Positions 56,263-64,000 of a stretch of DNA of 64,000 nt are shown here, one piece after another (the stretch's first letter is position 1; the number at the start of each line of letters is the position of its first letter). Origin of the DNA: RI-153 sp963721725 (GTDB taxonomy: Bacteria; Chloroflexota; Anaerolineae; Caldilineales; Caldilineaceae); assembly GCA_963721725.1 (NCBI GenBank), contig CAVRLX010000033.1, positions 124,001 through 188,000 of the forward strand, given 5' to 3'. The position numbers and the translations under genes are program-made. Under the pieces are notes generated by a model, which had not been told where the DNA came from, did no database searches, and saw only the letters and a program-made list of their open reading frames with translations.

Positions 56263-57114
56263 ATGATCTCCCTGCCCGCCGAATGGCAGCCCATTGCCCT
56301 GGCCGTGGTGATTCCAACCTATAACGAAGCCGAGAATCTGGCCGAGATCACGCGCCAGCTCTTTGCCCTGCCCTTGCCCAATTTGCGCCTGATTGTGGTG
56401 GACGATAATTCGCCCGACGGAACCGGCGCGCTGGCGGACCGGCTGGCGGCGGAGTTTAACACGGACCAGTCCACACGACGCATGACGGTGATCCACCGCA
56501 AAGGCAAGACGGGGCTGGGCACGGCCTATGTGGCGGGGATGCAACAGGCGTTGGCCGCTGGGGCCGAGTTTGTGGTGCAGATGGATGCTGACTTCAGCCA
56601 TTCACCGGGCTACATTCCGCAAATGTTGGGCGTGATTCTCTCCACAGGCACCGATGTGATCATCGGGAGTCGCTATGTCCCCGGCGGCAGTCTGGATCAA
56701 CGTTGGAGTTGGTGGCGGCGGCTGCTCAGTTGGTGGGCCAATCTTTATAGCCGCGCCGTGCTGCACATTCACGTGCGCGACATGACCGCCGGTTTCAAGC
56801 TGTGGCGGCGGCAAGCCCTGCTCGATATCGGTCTGCGCAACATTCGCAGCAATGGCTATGTCTTTCAAGTCGAGATGGCCTATCTCAGCGAAAAACTGGG
56901 CTACCGCATTATCGAAGTGCCCATTCACTTTGAAGATCGCCGCATCGGCCAGAGCAAAATGGACGTGCCGGTTAAGATTGAGTCGGCGTGGCGTGTCTGG
57001 GAACTGCGCTGGCGACATCGCAAGCGCGTGCGCCGCGCCGCCGAGAGCTCAGCTCGTCCTGTGTCTGCCACATCCTTAACCCAACGACGACTTACCACGC
57101 AGATGACAAGGTGA
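56263..57114 (+). CDS. Polyprenol-phosphate mannose synthase-like glycosyltransferase (GT2)
   Basis: About 283 residues from ATG 56,263; no strong ribosome-binding site, and an upstream GTG or TTG is possible. AVVIPTYNEAENLAEITRQL, LIVVDDNSPDGTGALAD, VVQMDADFSHSPGYIP and VIIGSRYVPGG are diagnostic for DPM1-like enzymes, which load mannose from GDP-mannose on a lipid carrier. HFEDRRIGQSKMD closes the catalytic domain. The Arg-rich tail ends LTTQMTR, of which the last residues come from a palindromic repeat (57,102). manC at 40,240 could supply GDP-mannose. Confidence 0.9.
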   Translation: MISLPAEWQPIALAVVIPTYNEAENLAEITRQLFALPLPNLRLIVVDDNSPDGTGALADRLAAEFNTDQSTRRMTVIHRKGKTGLGTAYVAGMQQALAAGAEFVVQMDADFSHSPGYIPQMLGVILSTGTDVIIGSRYVPGGSLDQRWSWWRRLLSWWANLYSRAVLHIHVRDMTAGFKLWRRQALLDIGLRNIRSNGYVFQVEMAYLSEKLGYRIIEVPIHFEDRRIGQSKMDVPVKIESAWRVWELRWRHRKRVRRAAESSARPVSATSLTQRRLTTQMTR

Positions 57115-57150
57115 CAAGGTGAACGAACTTTACCTTGTCATCTTGTCATC
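57102..57150. repeat. Palindromic repeat (GATGACAAGGTGACAAGG family)
   Basis: GATGACAAGGTGACAAGGT (57102-57120) pairs with ACCTTGTCATCTTGTCATC (57132-57150) with one mismatch and an 11-base spacer. The left arm contains the stop of the glycosyltransferase gene. Confidence 0.85.
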
Positions 57151-57180
57151 CTATCATCCTGTCCACCTTTTCATCTCTCT

Positions 57181-60100
57181 ATGCATCGACTCCGAACCCA
57201 CCGCACTGATCTGCTTGCCTGCTTAAGCCTCGTGCTGCTGAGCCTGCTTTGGTTTGCGCCTGTGCTCTTTACGGGCCAGACGCTGCTTCCCTATGATAAT
57301 CTCTATGCCTTTGAACCGTGGGCCAGTCTGCGCCCGGGGTTGATCCCGCACAACGCGTCTGCTCAGCGATCTGGTGCTGGAAAACGCCGTGTGGAAGCTG
57401 CACATTGCGCGCGCCTTCGCCGCCGGGCAGATCCCGCTGTGGAATCCGCACATTTTCACCGGCATTCCCTTCTTTGCGGCGGGGCAAGCCAGTGTCGCCT
57501 ATCCGCTCAATCTGCTTTTTTATGTGCTGCCGCTGGACGCCGCCTATGGCTGGTTCACGGCGCTGCAACTCGCCATCGCTGGGATCAATACCTATATTTT
57601 GGCGCGTGTGTTGCGTCTGCGCCCGCTTTCTGCACTTTTCAGCGGTATCGTCTTTCAGTTTAGCGGCTTCATGATTGTCAGCGTCGTCTTTAGCATGGTC
57701 ATCGCCGCAGCGTCGTGGCTGCCCCTGCTGCTGGCGGTGATCGAGATCATCATCCAAAAGCAGGAAGAAAAAGGCAGCGCCAGCTTTCACCCCATCCCCT
57801 ACGTCATCGCCGGGGCCGCGGTCGTGGGCATCAGCGCCCTGGCCGGACATCCCGAGTTTTTCTATTACACGCTGCTGGTGGCGGGCATGTACAGCGCGGC
57901 GCGGCTGGCGATTGCATGGACGAGGATACGTGGACAGCAGACGAACGACGAACGACGAACGACGAACGTAAAGCATCCTATCTCTCGCTCAGCATCCTTG
58001 ACCCTCGTCCATCGTCCATCGTCCATCGTCCATCGATCCGCACATTACGCAATACGCATCCTCAAACTCGCCGCTTGGCTGCTTGTCCTCGCCCTGCTAG
58101 GCATCGCCGCCGGTGCGCTACAACTGATCCCGCTCTACGAACTGGTGACGCTCAACTTCCGCGAAGGATCGGCGTCGTTTCAACAGGTGCTGGATTGGGC
58201 TTGGCCCAGCCGTCACGTGCTCACGTTTGCCCTGCCCAACGTTTTCGGCAACCCCAGCCACCACCAGTTGGTTTGATCTGTGGAACCTGCGCTGGCAGCC
58301 CGCCACGGTTAACGCCCTCGGCGAACCCATCGACACGATCTTTTGGGGCATTAAGAATTACGTCGAAGGCGGGAACTATGTTGGGATCGTGACTTGGATC
58401 TTGGCGGGGATTGCGGTGGCAGGGGGCTTCATGGACCGCAGACCGCCGACCGACGACGGCAGACCGCAGATCGCAGACGACCGACCGCAGACGACCGACG
58501 GCGGACGGAAGACGCAACACGCAACACGCAATTCACCATTCACCCTTCACCATTCACCATTCACCACTCCCACTTGGCTTTTTACTGGCCTCGCCCTGCT
58601 CTCCCTGCTCTTCGCCTTTGGCACGCCGCTCTATGCCATTCTCTTTTACGGCTTGCCCGGCTGGAACCAATTGCACAGTCCCTTCCGCTGGGTCTTCCCG
58701 CTGACGCTGAGCCTGGCGGTGTTGGGGGGGATTGGGCTAGAGGCGCTGCGCTCTGGTCTTAGATATTGGATATTAGATATTGGGCGTATCCGCATCAATA
58801 TCCAATATCTAATATCTAATATCACAATTCTCGCCGGCCTTGCCGCCCTTGCCGCGGTCGCGGCGAGCTATTTTATCCCTGGCCCCTTCCTGGCCCTGGG
58901 ACAGCGCATCGTGGAGGGCAGCGATCTGGCGCAGATGGCCTTTGCCGATGGCCGCATGTTTTGGGGCTACCAGAGTGTGAATTTGCTCCAGTTTGGGATC
59001 GTGGCGGTGTTGAGCGGGGTGTTGGTGGGGTGGCAAGGCGCAAGGGGCAAGGGGACGAAGGACGAAGGACGAAAGACGAAGCACGCACTTCACACTTCAC
59101 AATTCGCACTTCTGTTCCTCTTGTTTGCCGACCTCTACGCTGCCCACGGAAGCTTTAATCCGGCCAGCGATCCCGCGCTTGTCGCCGCTGCACAGCGTGC
59201 CACCCGTGGTGGAGTTTATCAACACCCGCGAGGGGTTGACCGCCGACGGCAGACCGCAGACCGCAGACGAAGGCTCGCCAGTCGCCAATCGCCAGTCGCC
59301 CTTCCGTTTCACCACCTTCAACCAGCCCGGGTGACAAGACTTTCAACGCCAATGTGGGCATGTTTTACGGCTGGCAAGACATCCGCGGCTACGACTCGAT
59401 TATCCCGCGCCAATATGTGGCGCTGATGGATCAGCTCGCCGATCAGCATGGCGAACTGCTCTATAACCGCATTGCCCCGCTCTATGCCGACGGCCCCAAC
59501 CCCTACGCGGTGTTGGATAATCCGCTGCTCGATCTGCTCGACGTCAAGTATATTTTGACCGAAAGCACCATTCCCAACGCCGCCACATGGCAAAAGATCT
59601 ACGAGGACACGTCGATCAAGGTCTACGAAAATCGTGAAGTGATGCCACGCGCCTTTATCGCCGGGCGCGCCGAGGTGCTACCCGCCGAGACACAGCCACT
59701 GCTGGGGGCGGATCTGCGCAACATGGTCTTTCATCGAAGAGACACCCGCCGCCGCGAATGCGCTGATCCCCGCCAGCCCGCAGATCGCCGAGGCCACGGT
59801 CAGCCGCTACACGCCCAACGACGTTTTTGTGGATGTCAACCTCAGCGACCGCGGCTGGCTGGTGCTCACCGACGCCTATTTCCCCGGCTGGAAGGCGTTT
59901 GTGCGTCCCTTTGGCGGCAGCGAGAGCGACGAGACGGAATTGCCGATCTACCGTGCCGACGGGGCCTTTCGCACGGTCTATCTGCCCGCAGCCGGGCAGT
60001 GGACGGTGCGCTTTGTCTACAGCCCCATGAGCTTTAAGATCGGCCTCTATGTTTCATTTTTGGCGGGGATGACCGGGCTGCTGCTGCTGCTCTGGTGGAT

Positions 60101-61636
60101 GTGGGGGCGCTACTATCGACCGGACGGCAGCGAGGACGAGGTGCGCACGGTGGCGAAAAATTCCCTCGTGCCGCTGGGGCTGAGCATGGCAAACAAGGCC
60201 ATTGATTTTGCCTTTGCCATGCTCTATGTGCGCCTGCTGGGGCCAGAAGGCACGGGCAAATATGCCTTTGTGGTGACGGTCTACGGCTTCTTCGAGATCA
60301 TCAGCCGCTATGGGCTGGGAACCCTGCTCACGCGTGACGTAGCGGCGGACAAGAACCAGTCCAGCCGCTATCTGACCAACGTGCTGGGGCTGCGCACGCT
60401 GCTGTGGGCGCTGAGCATGCCCGTGCTGGCGCTGGTCACCGCAGGCTATTGGTGGATGGGCAGCATCGGCCCGCAGGAGATCCAGGCCATTGCCATCTTC
60501 GGCGTCGCTATGCTCTTTGCCAACTGGGCCGACGGCCTGAGCAACCTCTTCAACGCCTTTGAAAAGATGGAATATCCCGCCGGGCTGAGCAGCGCCGTGG
60601 CCCTGCTCAAGGTGACGCTGGGCGCGCTGGTACTGCTGCTGGGCTGGGGATTTGTGGGGCTGGCCTGGGTCAGCCTTGCCATGAACGTTGTGCAACTGAT
60701 CTGGCTCTATGCCCTGGTGCGCTCGACGCTCTTTCGCCCCGAATGGCATTGGGATTTCGGCCTGCAACGTTGGATGTTCAGCGTCAGCGGCCCGTTGATG
60801 ATCAACCACCTGCTGGCGACGATCTTCTGGCGCATTGACGTCTGGATTCTGCGCCCGCTGGCCGGCGCGGCCAGTGTGGGCCTCTACAGCGTCTCCCTCA
60901 AATATCTCGACGGCCTCAACATTATCCCCAGCACCTTCACCTTTGCCATCTTCCCGCTCATGAGCCGCTATGCCAAAAAAGAGGGCGAAGGGCTGCTGCG
61001 TTCGTACATTCTCAGCGTGCGCCTGCTGCTCATGGTCAGCCTGCCCCTGGCGATGACGATTACACTGCTGGCCGAGCCGTTGATCTACGTGCTGGGCGGC
61101 ACCGAGTTTCTCAACGTGCCCGATACCTTCACCCTGTTGGGCCGCGAGATCCCCTATCAGGGCGGGGCGGCGCTGGCCCTTCAGGTGATCATCTGGAGCA
61201 TCCCCATCGGCTTTGTCAACAGCGTCACCCAATTTGTGCTGATTGCCGTCAACCAGCAGCGCTATCTCACCAAAGCCTTTGTCGTGGGCGTGGTCTTTAA
61301 CGTGGTGGGCAACCTGCTGGTGATCCCCAGTTTTGACTACGTGGGCGCGGCGGTGATCACGATTCTCAGCGAGTTCAGCCTCTTGTTTCCCTTTTATTGG
61401 AGCGTGAAGCGCCACGTGGGAACCGTGCCGTGGTCGACCTGCTCTGGCGACCGCTGCTGGCCGTGGCCCTGATGGCGGCGACCATGCTGGGGCTGCTCAC
61501 CGTCTTCGAGGGCAGCGGCGGGGTCTGGCTGGCGCTGCTCCCCGGCTGGGGGGTCTACGTGGGTGTGCTGGCCCTTGTCGGCGGCTTCCGCGGCGAGGAG
61601 ATGGCGGTGGTGAGGCGGGCGCTGGGATGGGGTTAA
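57181..61636 (+). CDS. YfhO-like membrane protein read through into an oligosaccharide flippase (several frameshifts)
   Basis: ATG 57,181 (MHRLRTHRTDLLACLSL). The first ~980 residues are a YfhO-type polytopic protein: LLPYDNLYAFEPWASL, PLWNPHIFTGIPFFAAGQASVAYPLNLLF, AGHPEFFYYTLLVAG, PGWNQLHSPFRWVFPL and, near the end, LVLTDAYFPGWKAFV. Frame changes occur near 57,352, 58,270, 59,200, 59,330 and 59,735. From 59,829 one frame runs without a break through the YfhO end (MTGLLLLLWWMWGRYY) into a MATE/Wzx-like flippase (VAKNSLVPLGLSMANKAIDFAFAMLYVRLLGPEGTGKYAF), with a last frame change near 61,420. At least five low-complexity inserts interrupt the YfhO part. Likely role: export of lipid-linked glycans. 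Confidence 0.8.
57932..58058 (+). repeat. In-frame word-repeat insert 1 in the YfhO gene
   Basis: CAGACGAACGACGAACGACG on the left faces CGTCCATCGTCCATCGTCCA on the right, with TTACGCAATACGCATCC behind. The frame stays open and encodes NDERRTTN ... VHRPSSIVHRSAH between two membrane helices. Confidence 0.8.
58432..58575 (+). repeat. In-frame word-repeat insert 2 in the YfhO gene
   Basis: CGACGGCAGACCGCAGATCG and ACGACCGACGGCGG words, then ACGCAACACGCAACACGC, then TTCACCATTCACCCTTCACC. Translated in frame as DRRPPTDDGRPQ ... SPFTLHHSPFTTP between helices. CGACGGCAGACCGCAGA is shared with insert 5. Confidence 0.8.
58760..58825 (+). repeat. In-frame palindrome insert 3 in the YfhO gene (GATATTGGATATT family)
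   Basis: GATATTGGATATTAGATATTG (58762-58782) and its near-inverted copy (58796-58816; 19 of 21 positions) surround a 13-base centre. The frame is kept and encodes YWILDIGRIRINIQYLISN. The word matches the palindrome at the end of hemB. Confidence 0.8.
59029..59112 (+). repeat. In-frame word-repeat insert 4 in the YfhO gene
   Basis: GCGCAAGGGGCAAGGGGACG and GACGAAGGACGAAGGACGAA lead into CACTTCACACTTCACAATTC. Encoded in frame as GARGKGTKDEGRKTKHALH between helices. Confidence 0.75.
59226..59312 (+). repeat. Word-repeat insert 5 in the YfhO gene
   Basis: CCGACGGCAGACCGCAGACC then CGCCAGTCGCCAATCGCCAG. It shares CGACGGCAGACCGCAGA with insert 2. A frame change lies on either side of it (near 59,200 and 59,330). 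Confidence 0.7.
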
Positions 61637-61640
61637 TAAA

Positions 61641-61744
61641 AAACCTGACAGGTTTGGGAGGGTTGTCGGCAAGAGTCAACCGGTTTATGATAGGGTGAAT
61701 GGATCAACTAGACCTGACAGGTCTTCTGAGACCTGTCAGGTCTA
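61641..61744. repeat. REP palindromes upstream of the REP-associated transposase
   Basis: AAACCTGACAGGTTT at 61641-61655 is a perfect 7+7 palindrome with a one-base centre. A second, TAGACCTGACAGGTCT (61709-61724) with 61729-61744, is a 16-bp perfect stem with loop TCTG. A third copy follows the transposase at 62,381. Confidence 0.9.
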
Positions 61745-61765
61745 GAATACAAAGGAGCAGAGACC

Positions 61766-62387
61766 ATGCCCACTGCACCGCTGGAACCGGGCATTTTCTA
61801 CCACCTTTACAATCGGGGCAACAACCGGGAAACGCTCTTTCGGTATGACGAAAACTACCGCTATTTTCTAGCGCTCTATGCCCGCTATGCAGAACCTGCT
61901 TTTGATACTTACGCCTATTGCCTGCTCCCCAACCATTTTCACCTGTTGGTGCGCGTCCGCAGTGAATCTGAACAGGCCCAGTGGCATCAAACGTACTGCA
62001 CCCGCCGATCTTCCTTTTCAACCCCTTGACCCCAGCCGCCAGTTGAGCCATCTCTTTAACGCCTATGCCAAAGCCGTGAACAAAGCCTTTGGCCGTGTAG
62101 GCAGTCTCTTTCAAAGACCCTTCAAGCGCATCCCGGTGACGGAGCAGCGCTACTTTCAAACGCTGGTCTGCTACATCCACCGTAACCCACAACACCACGG
62201 CCTCATCGACGACTTCACGCGCTGGCCCTACACTTCCTATCGCACGCTGCTTTCGGAACTGCCCACACGGCTGCACCGGGAGATCGTGCTTGACTGGTTT
62301 GGCGGACGCCCTGCTTTCCAATCCGCCCACCGCCGCAGCGGAGACGCCCCACACCCGCTCTTCTACGAAGCACCCGACCAGACCTGA
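61766..62387 (+). mobile_element. rayT: REP-associated tyrosine transposase (Y1_Tnp, IS200-like), one frameshift
   Basis: ATG 61,766 (MPTAPLEPGIFYHLYNRGNNRETLF), with AAGGAG 12 bases upstream. The HUH motif is in YAYCLLPNHFHLLVRV. The frame changes near 61,980 and resumes with DPSRQLSHLFNAYAKAVNKAFGRVGSLFQRPFKRI, which holds the catalytic tyrosine of RAYT proteins, then YIHRNPQHHGLIDDFTRWPYTSY. About 205 residues in total. REP palindromes lie on both sides, and its stop codon is inside the downstream REP. Such enzymes are thought to mobilise REP sequences in trans. Confidence 0.88.
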
Positions 62388-62413
62388 CAGGTTTGCAGAA
62401 AACCTGTCAGGTC
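62381..62413. repeat. REP palindrome between the transposase and the NACHT gene
   Basis: GACCTGACAGGTTT (62381-62394) pairs with AAACCTGTCAGGTC (62400-62413) with a 5-base loop. It contains the transposase stop codon (62,385-62,387) and touches the convergent NACHT gene stop (62,413-62,415). Confidence 0.9.
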
Positions 62414-64000
62414 TACGCCGCCCCCGGTGGCCGCAACAACCCCGCCCGGATCGCCTCGCGGTCTTGCACATAGGCCAGATCCAGGCAGCGCAGCAGCAGT
62501 TCGTTGGCGTAGAGGTAGTCGTTGAGGCGGTTGATTTGTTGGCGTCGGACAATTCTGGGAATTTCCGAAAACCTCGATGCGTTTCCAAAATCTGCCAGAG
62601 GTCATCGGCAAAACGCTGCCAATCTTGCAGGTCATCTACATCGATTGGCAACGACAATGCCTGCAACGCCGCCGACAACGCTGCATCCTCGGCCAGCGCA
62701 CAGAGATCGATCAATGTGAAGAAAGTCACGAAGATAAATTAGCACGTTCTTCTCCAAATGCTCTAAGCTGCGCCAGCAGTTCAGCAATGGCCCAGGCATA
62801 GTAGAGACCATAATCTATACCCACTTGAAGTTTAACAGATTGCGAGCGAGATCAAGAGCGATCTAAGGGAGATCAGAGCGCGAGCGAGAGTGAGAGCGAG
62901 ATCGAGATCGCACGAGCGCAGATCTAGAGCACGCTCGAGATCTAGCTCAAGCTCGAGATCGCGAGCGTAGAGCGCGCACGATCGAGATTGAGAGCGAGAG
63001 CAGAGCAAGATCGCGAGTACGAGCAGCAGTAGCGAGCAAGATCGAGAGCGCGATCGAGTCGAACGAGCAGAAAACAAAATAAGTCAGGCGAATGGCGGGT
63101 CGCCGTTCGCCTGACGTTTCGCTTTGGATTGTCTTTTCCTCGGCCCATGCCAGCATTGCCATCAGATCGGCGTCGTCGGCCACCAATTGCGTCAACCGCT
63201 CGTCTGCATCGCCTCTATAAAATCTTCGGCTCGATCTAGCAAACTGGCAGTCAGTTGAAAAACTTCGCGCCAGCGGGCGTCGGTCAGGTATTGGCTGAAT
63301 GAGATGGTTGTTCTCAGTTTAACCTGATTTTCGGTGATATAGCGTGCCGTGAAATACTCCTGAAAACTCAGGTGCGAAAACGAATGGATGTTGTGGGCAC
63401 GCTCCACCAGCACGCCGTGTTGGGCTTCAATCGCCCGCAACACGGCTTCGCCGTCAATGTCGGCGGCGGCGGGCGCACCGGGCACTTTGCTTAAATATTC
63501 CACCAGCCTGTCGGCCAGTTCACGTGTGGTCAGATAATATTTGCCACGCACAAAGGCATCGGTCGCCACATGGGCCAGCATCTGCATCTTGCGCCGCGGC
63601 GACAGACTGCGGTAGATCTCATCGCGCTGGATTTCCCGGCTGCTGTCCCACTTGCGCAGCAACGCATCCAGCGCATCCTCATAGAGTTCCACGCGGCGGG
63701 CGGGGAAGCTCATGGCGTCGTCAAAGTAGAGACAGAGCATGGAGAGCAGCAGCGGCACGTTGCAGAGTTCGCGCAGCCCTTCGTTCTCTTTAGCTGTCCA
63801 GCTGCTCGACAAAGCTGCTGGTACTTGATTGACTGTCTCGCCAAACCATTTGGCCGCGTACTCCTTCACCTGTTCCGCGGTGAAATCGGCCACCTCCACA
63901 TCGCGAAAACCGGGAAAGACGTATTCACTGGCGGCCACGCGGCAGGTGATCAAAAACTGGCTCTTGTCATACTTTTCGTGTAAAGTCTTTGAGCAACAGG
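62413..64000 (-). CDS. NACHT-family STAND NTPase, C-terminal part (5' end outside window, several frameshifts)
   Basis: The minus strand enters with LLKDFT, then EKYDKSQFLITCRVAASEY, the NACHT sensor region. The winged-helix part (LCNVPLLLSMLCLYF, FSHLSFQEYFTARYI) is typical of NACHT proteins. Frame changes lie near 63,978, 63,195, 63,000, 62,735 and 62,560. A Leu/Asp/Arg/Ala-rich repeat region (62,832-63,070) is followed by IDYGLYYAWAIAELLAQLR and by QINRLNDYLYANELLLRCLDLAYV, ending REAIRAGLLRPPGAA at 62,413. The Walker motifs are outside the window. Such proteins serve as NLR-like sensors, some in phage defence. The sensor/effector here is unknown. Confidence 0.82.
62832..63070 (-). repeat. 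Low-complexity (GAGCGA/GATCGAG)n DNA within the NACHT gene
   Basis: About 240 bases of degenerate GAGCGAGA, GATCGAGA and AGATCGCG words, almost free of T on the plus strand. On the minus strand this encodes Leu/Asp/Arg/Ala/Ser-rich sequence such as LDLERALDLRSCDLDLALTL, i.e. an amphipathic repeat. Frame is uncertain because indels are easily hidden in it. Confidence 0.75.

Noticed and set aside
60054..61415. 453-codon minus-strand open frame opposite the flippase
   Set aside because: His/Gln/Asp-rich sequence typical of the reverse complement of a membrane protein; the sense frame has clear helices.
62832..63070. CRISPR array or replication-origin iterons
   Set aside because: Words are degenerate with no constant repeat length or unique spacers, and the stretch lies inside the NACHT reading region, where it encodes Leu/Asp/Arg repeats.
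1..64000. tRNA or rRNA genes
   Set aside because: I looked for tRNA-like arms and CCA ends and for conserved rRNA blocks and found none that I could support by eye; a covariance search would be decisive.

Overview
The window is about 64 kb of GC-rich bacterial chromosome. It is dense with housekeeping genes and contains no phage, plasmid or rRNA/tRNA gene that I could see. The gene set suggests a Chloroflexota bacterium of the Anaerolineae/Caldilineae type; this is inference, with moderate confidence. Pointers are a DUF29 protein, a sigma-like-HTH/receiver regulator, Thr-Pro linkers in a giant secreted peptidase, a YfhO/flippase pair, HisZ with short HisG, C5-pathway heme genes, a NACHT NTPase with Leu/Asp/Arg repeats, and abundant REP-like palindromes. 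Many conserved enzymes (acnA, pepF, hemA, hemB, hemE, pyrC, hisG, btuF and others) are interrupted by single-base indels, with normal family sequence on both sides. I read most of these as sequencing or assembly errors and annotate the genes as single loci.

Layout: 1-1,060 holds the end of a secreted protein, a terminator, a truncated small ORF and a broken RHH/PIN toxin-antitoxin pair. 1,293-7,368 (+) holds aconitase (heavily frameshifted), a DUF29 protein, oligoendopeptidase F and a degenerate OmpR-type regulator. 7,418-19,403 (-) holds a bifunctional (p)ppGpp enzyme, miaA, yraN, a glycine-rich RRM protein and a heme cluster hemY-hemE-hemB-hemD-hemC-hemA, with a RelE-type toxin-antitoxin pair on the opposite strand between hemB and hemD. 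19,935-24,767 (+) encodes a 1,610-residue secreted protein with two separate HExxH sites. 24,959-27,134 is pyrC-pyrB. 27,225-30,608 is a hybrid histidine kinase converging on an HTH/receiver regulator. 30,962-38,725 is a carbohydrate ABC transporter with two Gfo/Idh/MocA dehydrogenases (one fused to an aldo-keto reductase) and a zinc alcohol dehydrogenase.

38,961-42,950 holds dprA, mannose-1-phosphate guanylyltransferase and an unknown membrane protein. 42,947-44,107 (-) is dgt. 44,242-49,945 (-) is a cobamide salvage operon (btuF-btuC-btuD-pduO-type adenosyltransferase-cbiR-like-[2Fe-2S] ferredoxin) preceded by a cobalamin riboswitch and its terminator. 50,485-53,448 (+) holds fmdB, hisZ, hisG and an rfbC-like epimerase. 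53,618-56,010 (-) holds a cation-exchanger remnant, an SH3 lipoprotein and a HEAT-repeat protein. 56,263-61,636 (+) holds a dolichol-phosphate-mannose-type glycosyltransferase and a YfhO-like membrane protein read through into a flippase. 61,641-62,415 is a REP-associated tyrosine transposase with flanking REPs. 62,413-64,000 (-) is the C-terminal part of a NACHT NTPase that runs off the end.

The most unusual layer is not a gene. Many gaps carry long imperfect palindromes whose arms are runs of short repeated words, for example CGCAGAGG/CCTCTGCG, GTGCGTAGTGCG, GAATGGTGAATTG, GGATATTGGATA, GACGAACGACGAACG. The same vocabulary also occurs inside reading frames, at least five times in the YfhO gene and once in pyrC, and forms the ends of HemB, the glycosyltransferase and the ABC ATPase. 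This resembles in principle the Rickettsia palindromic elements that insert in frame into genes, and is the best candidate in the window for undescribed biology.
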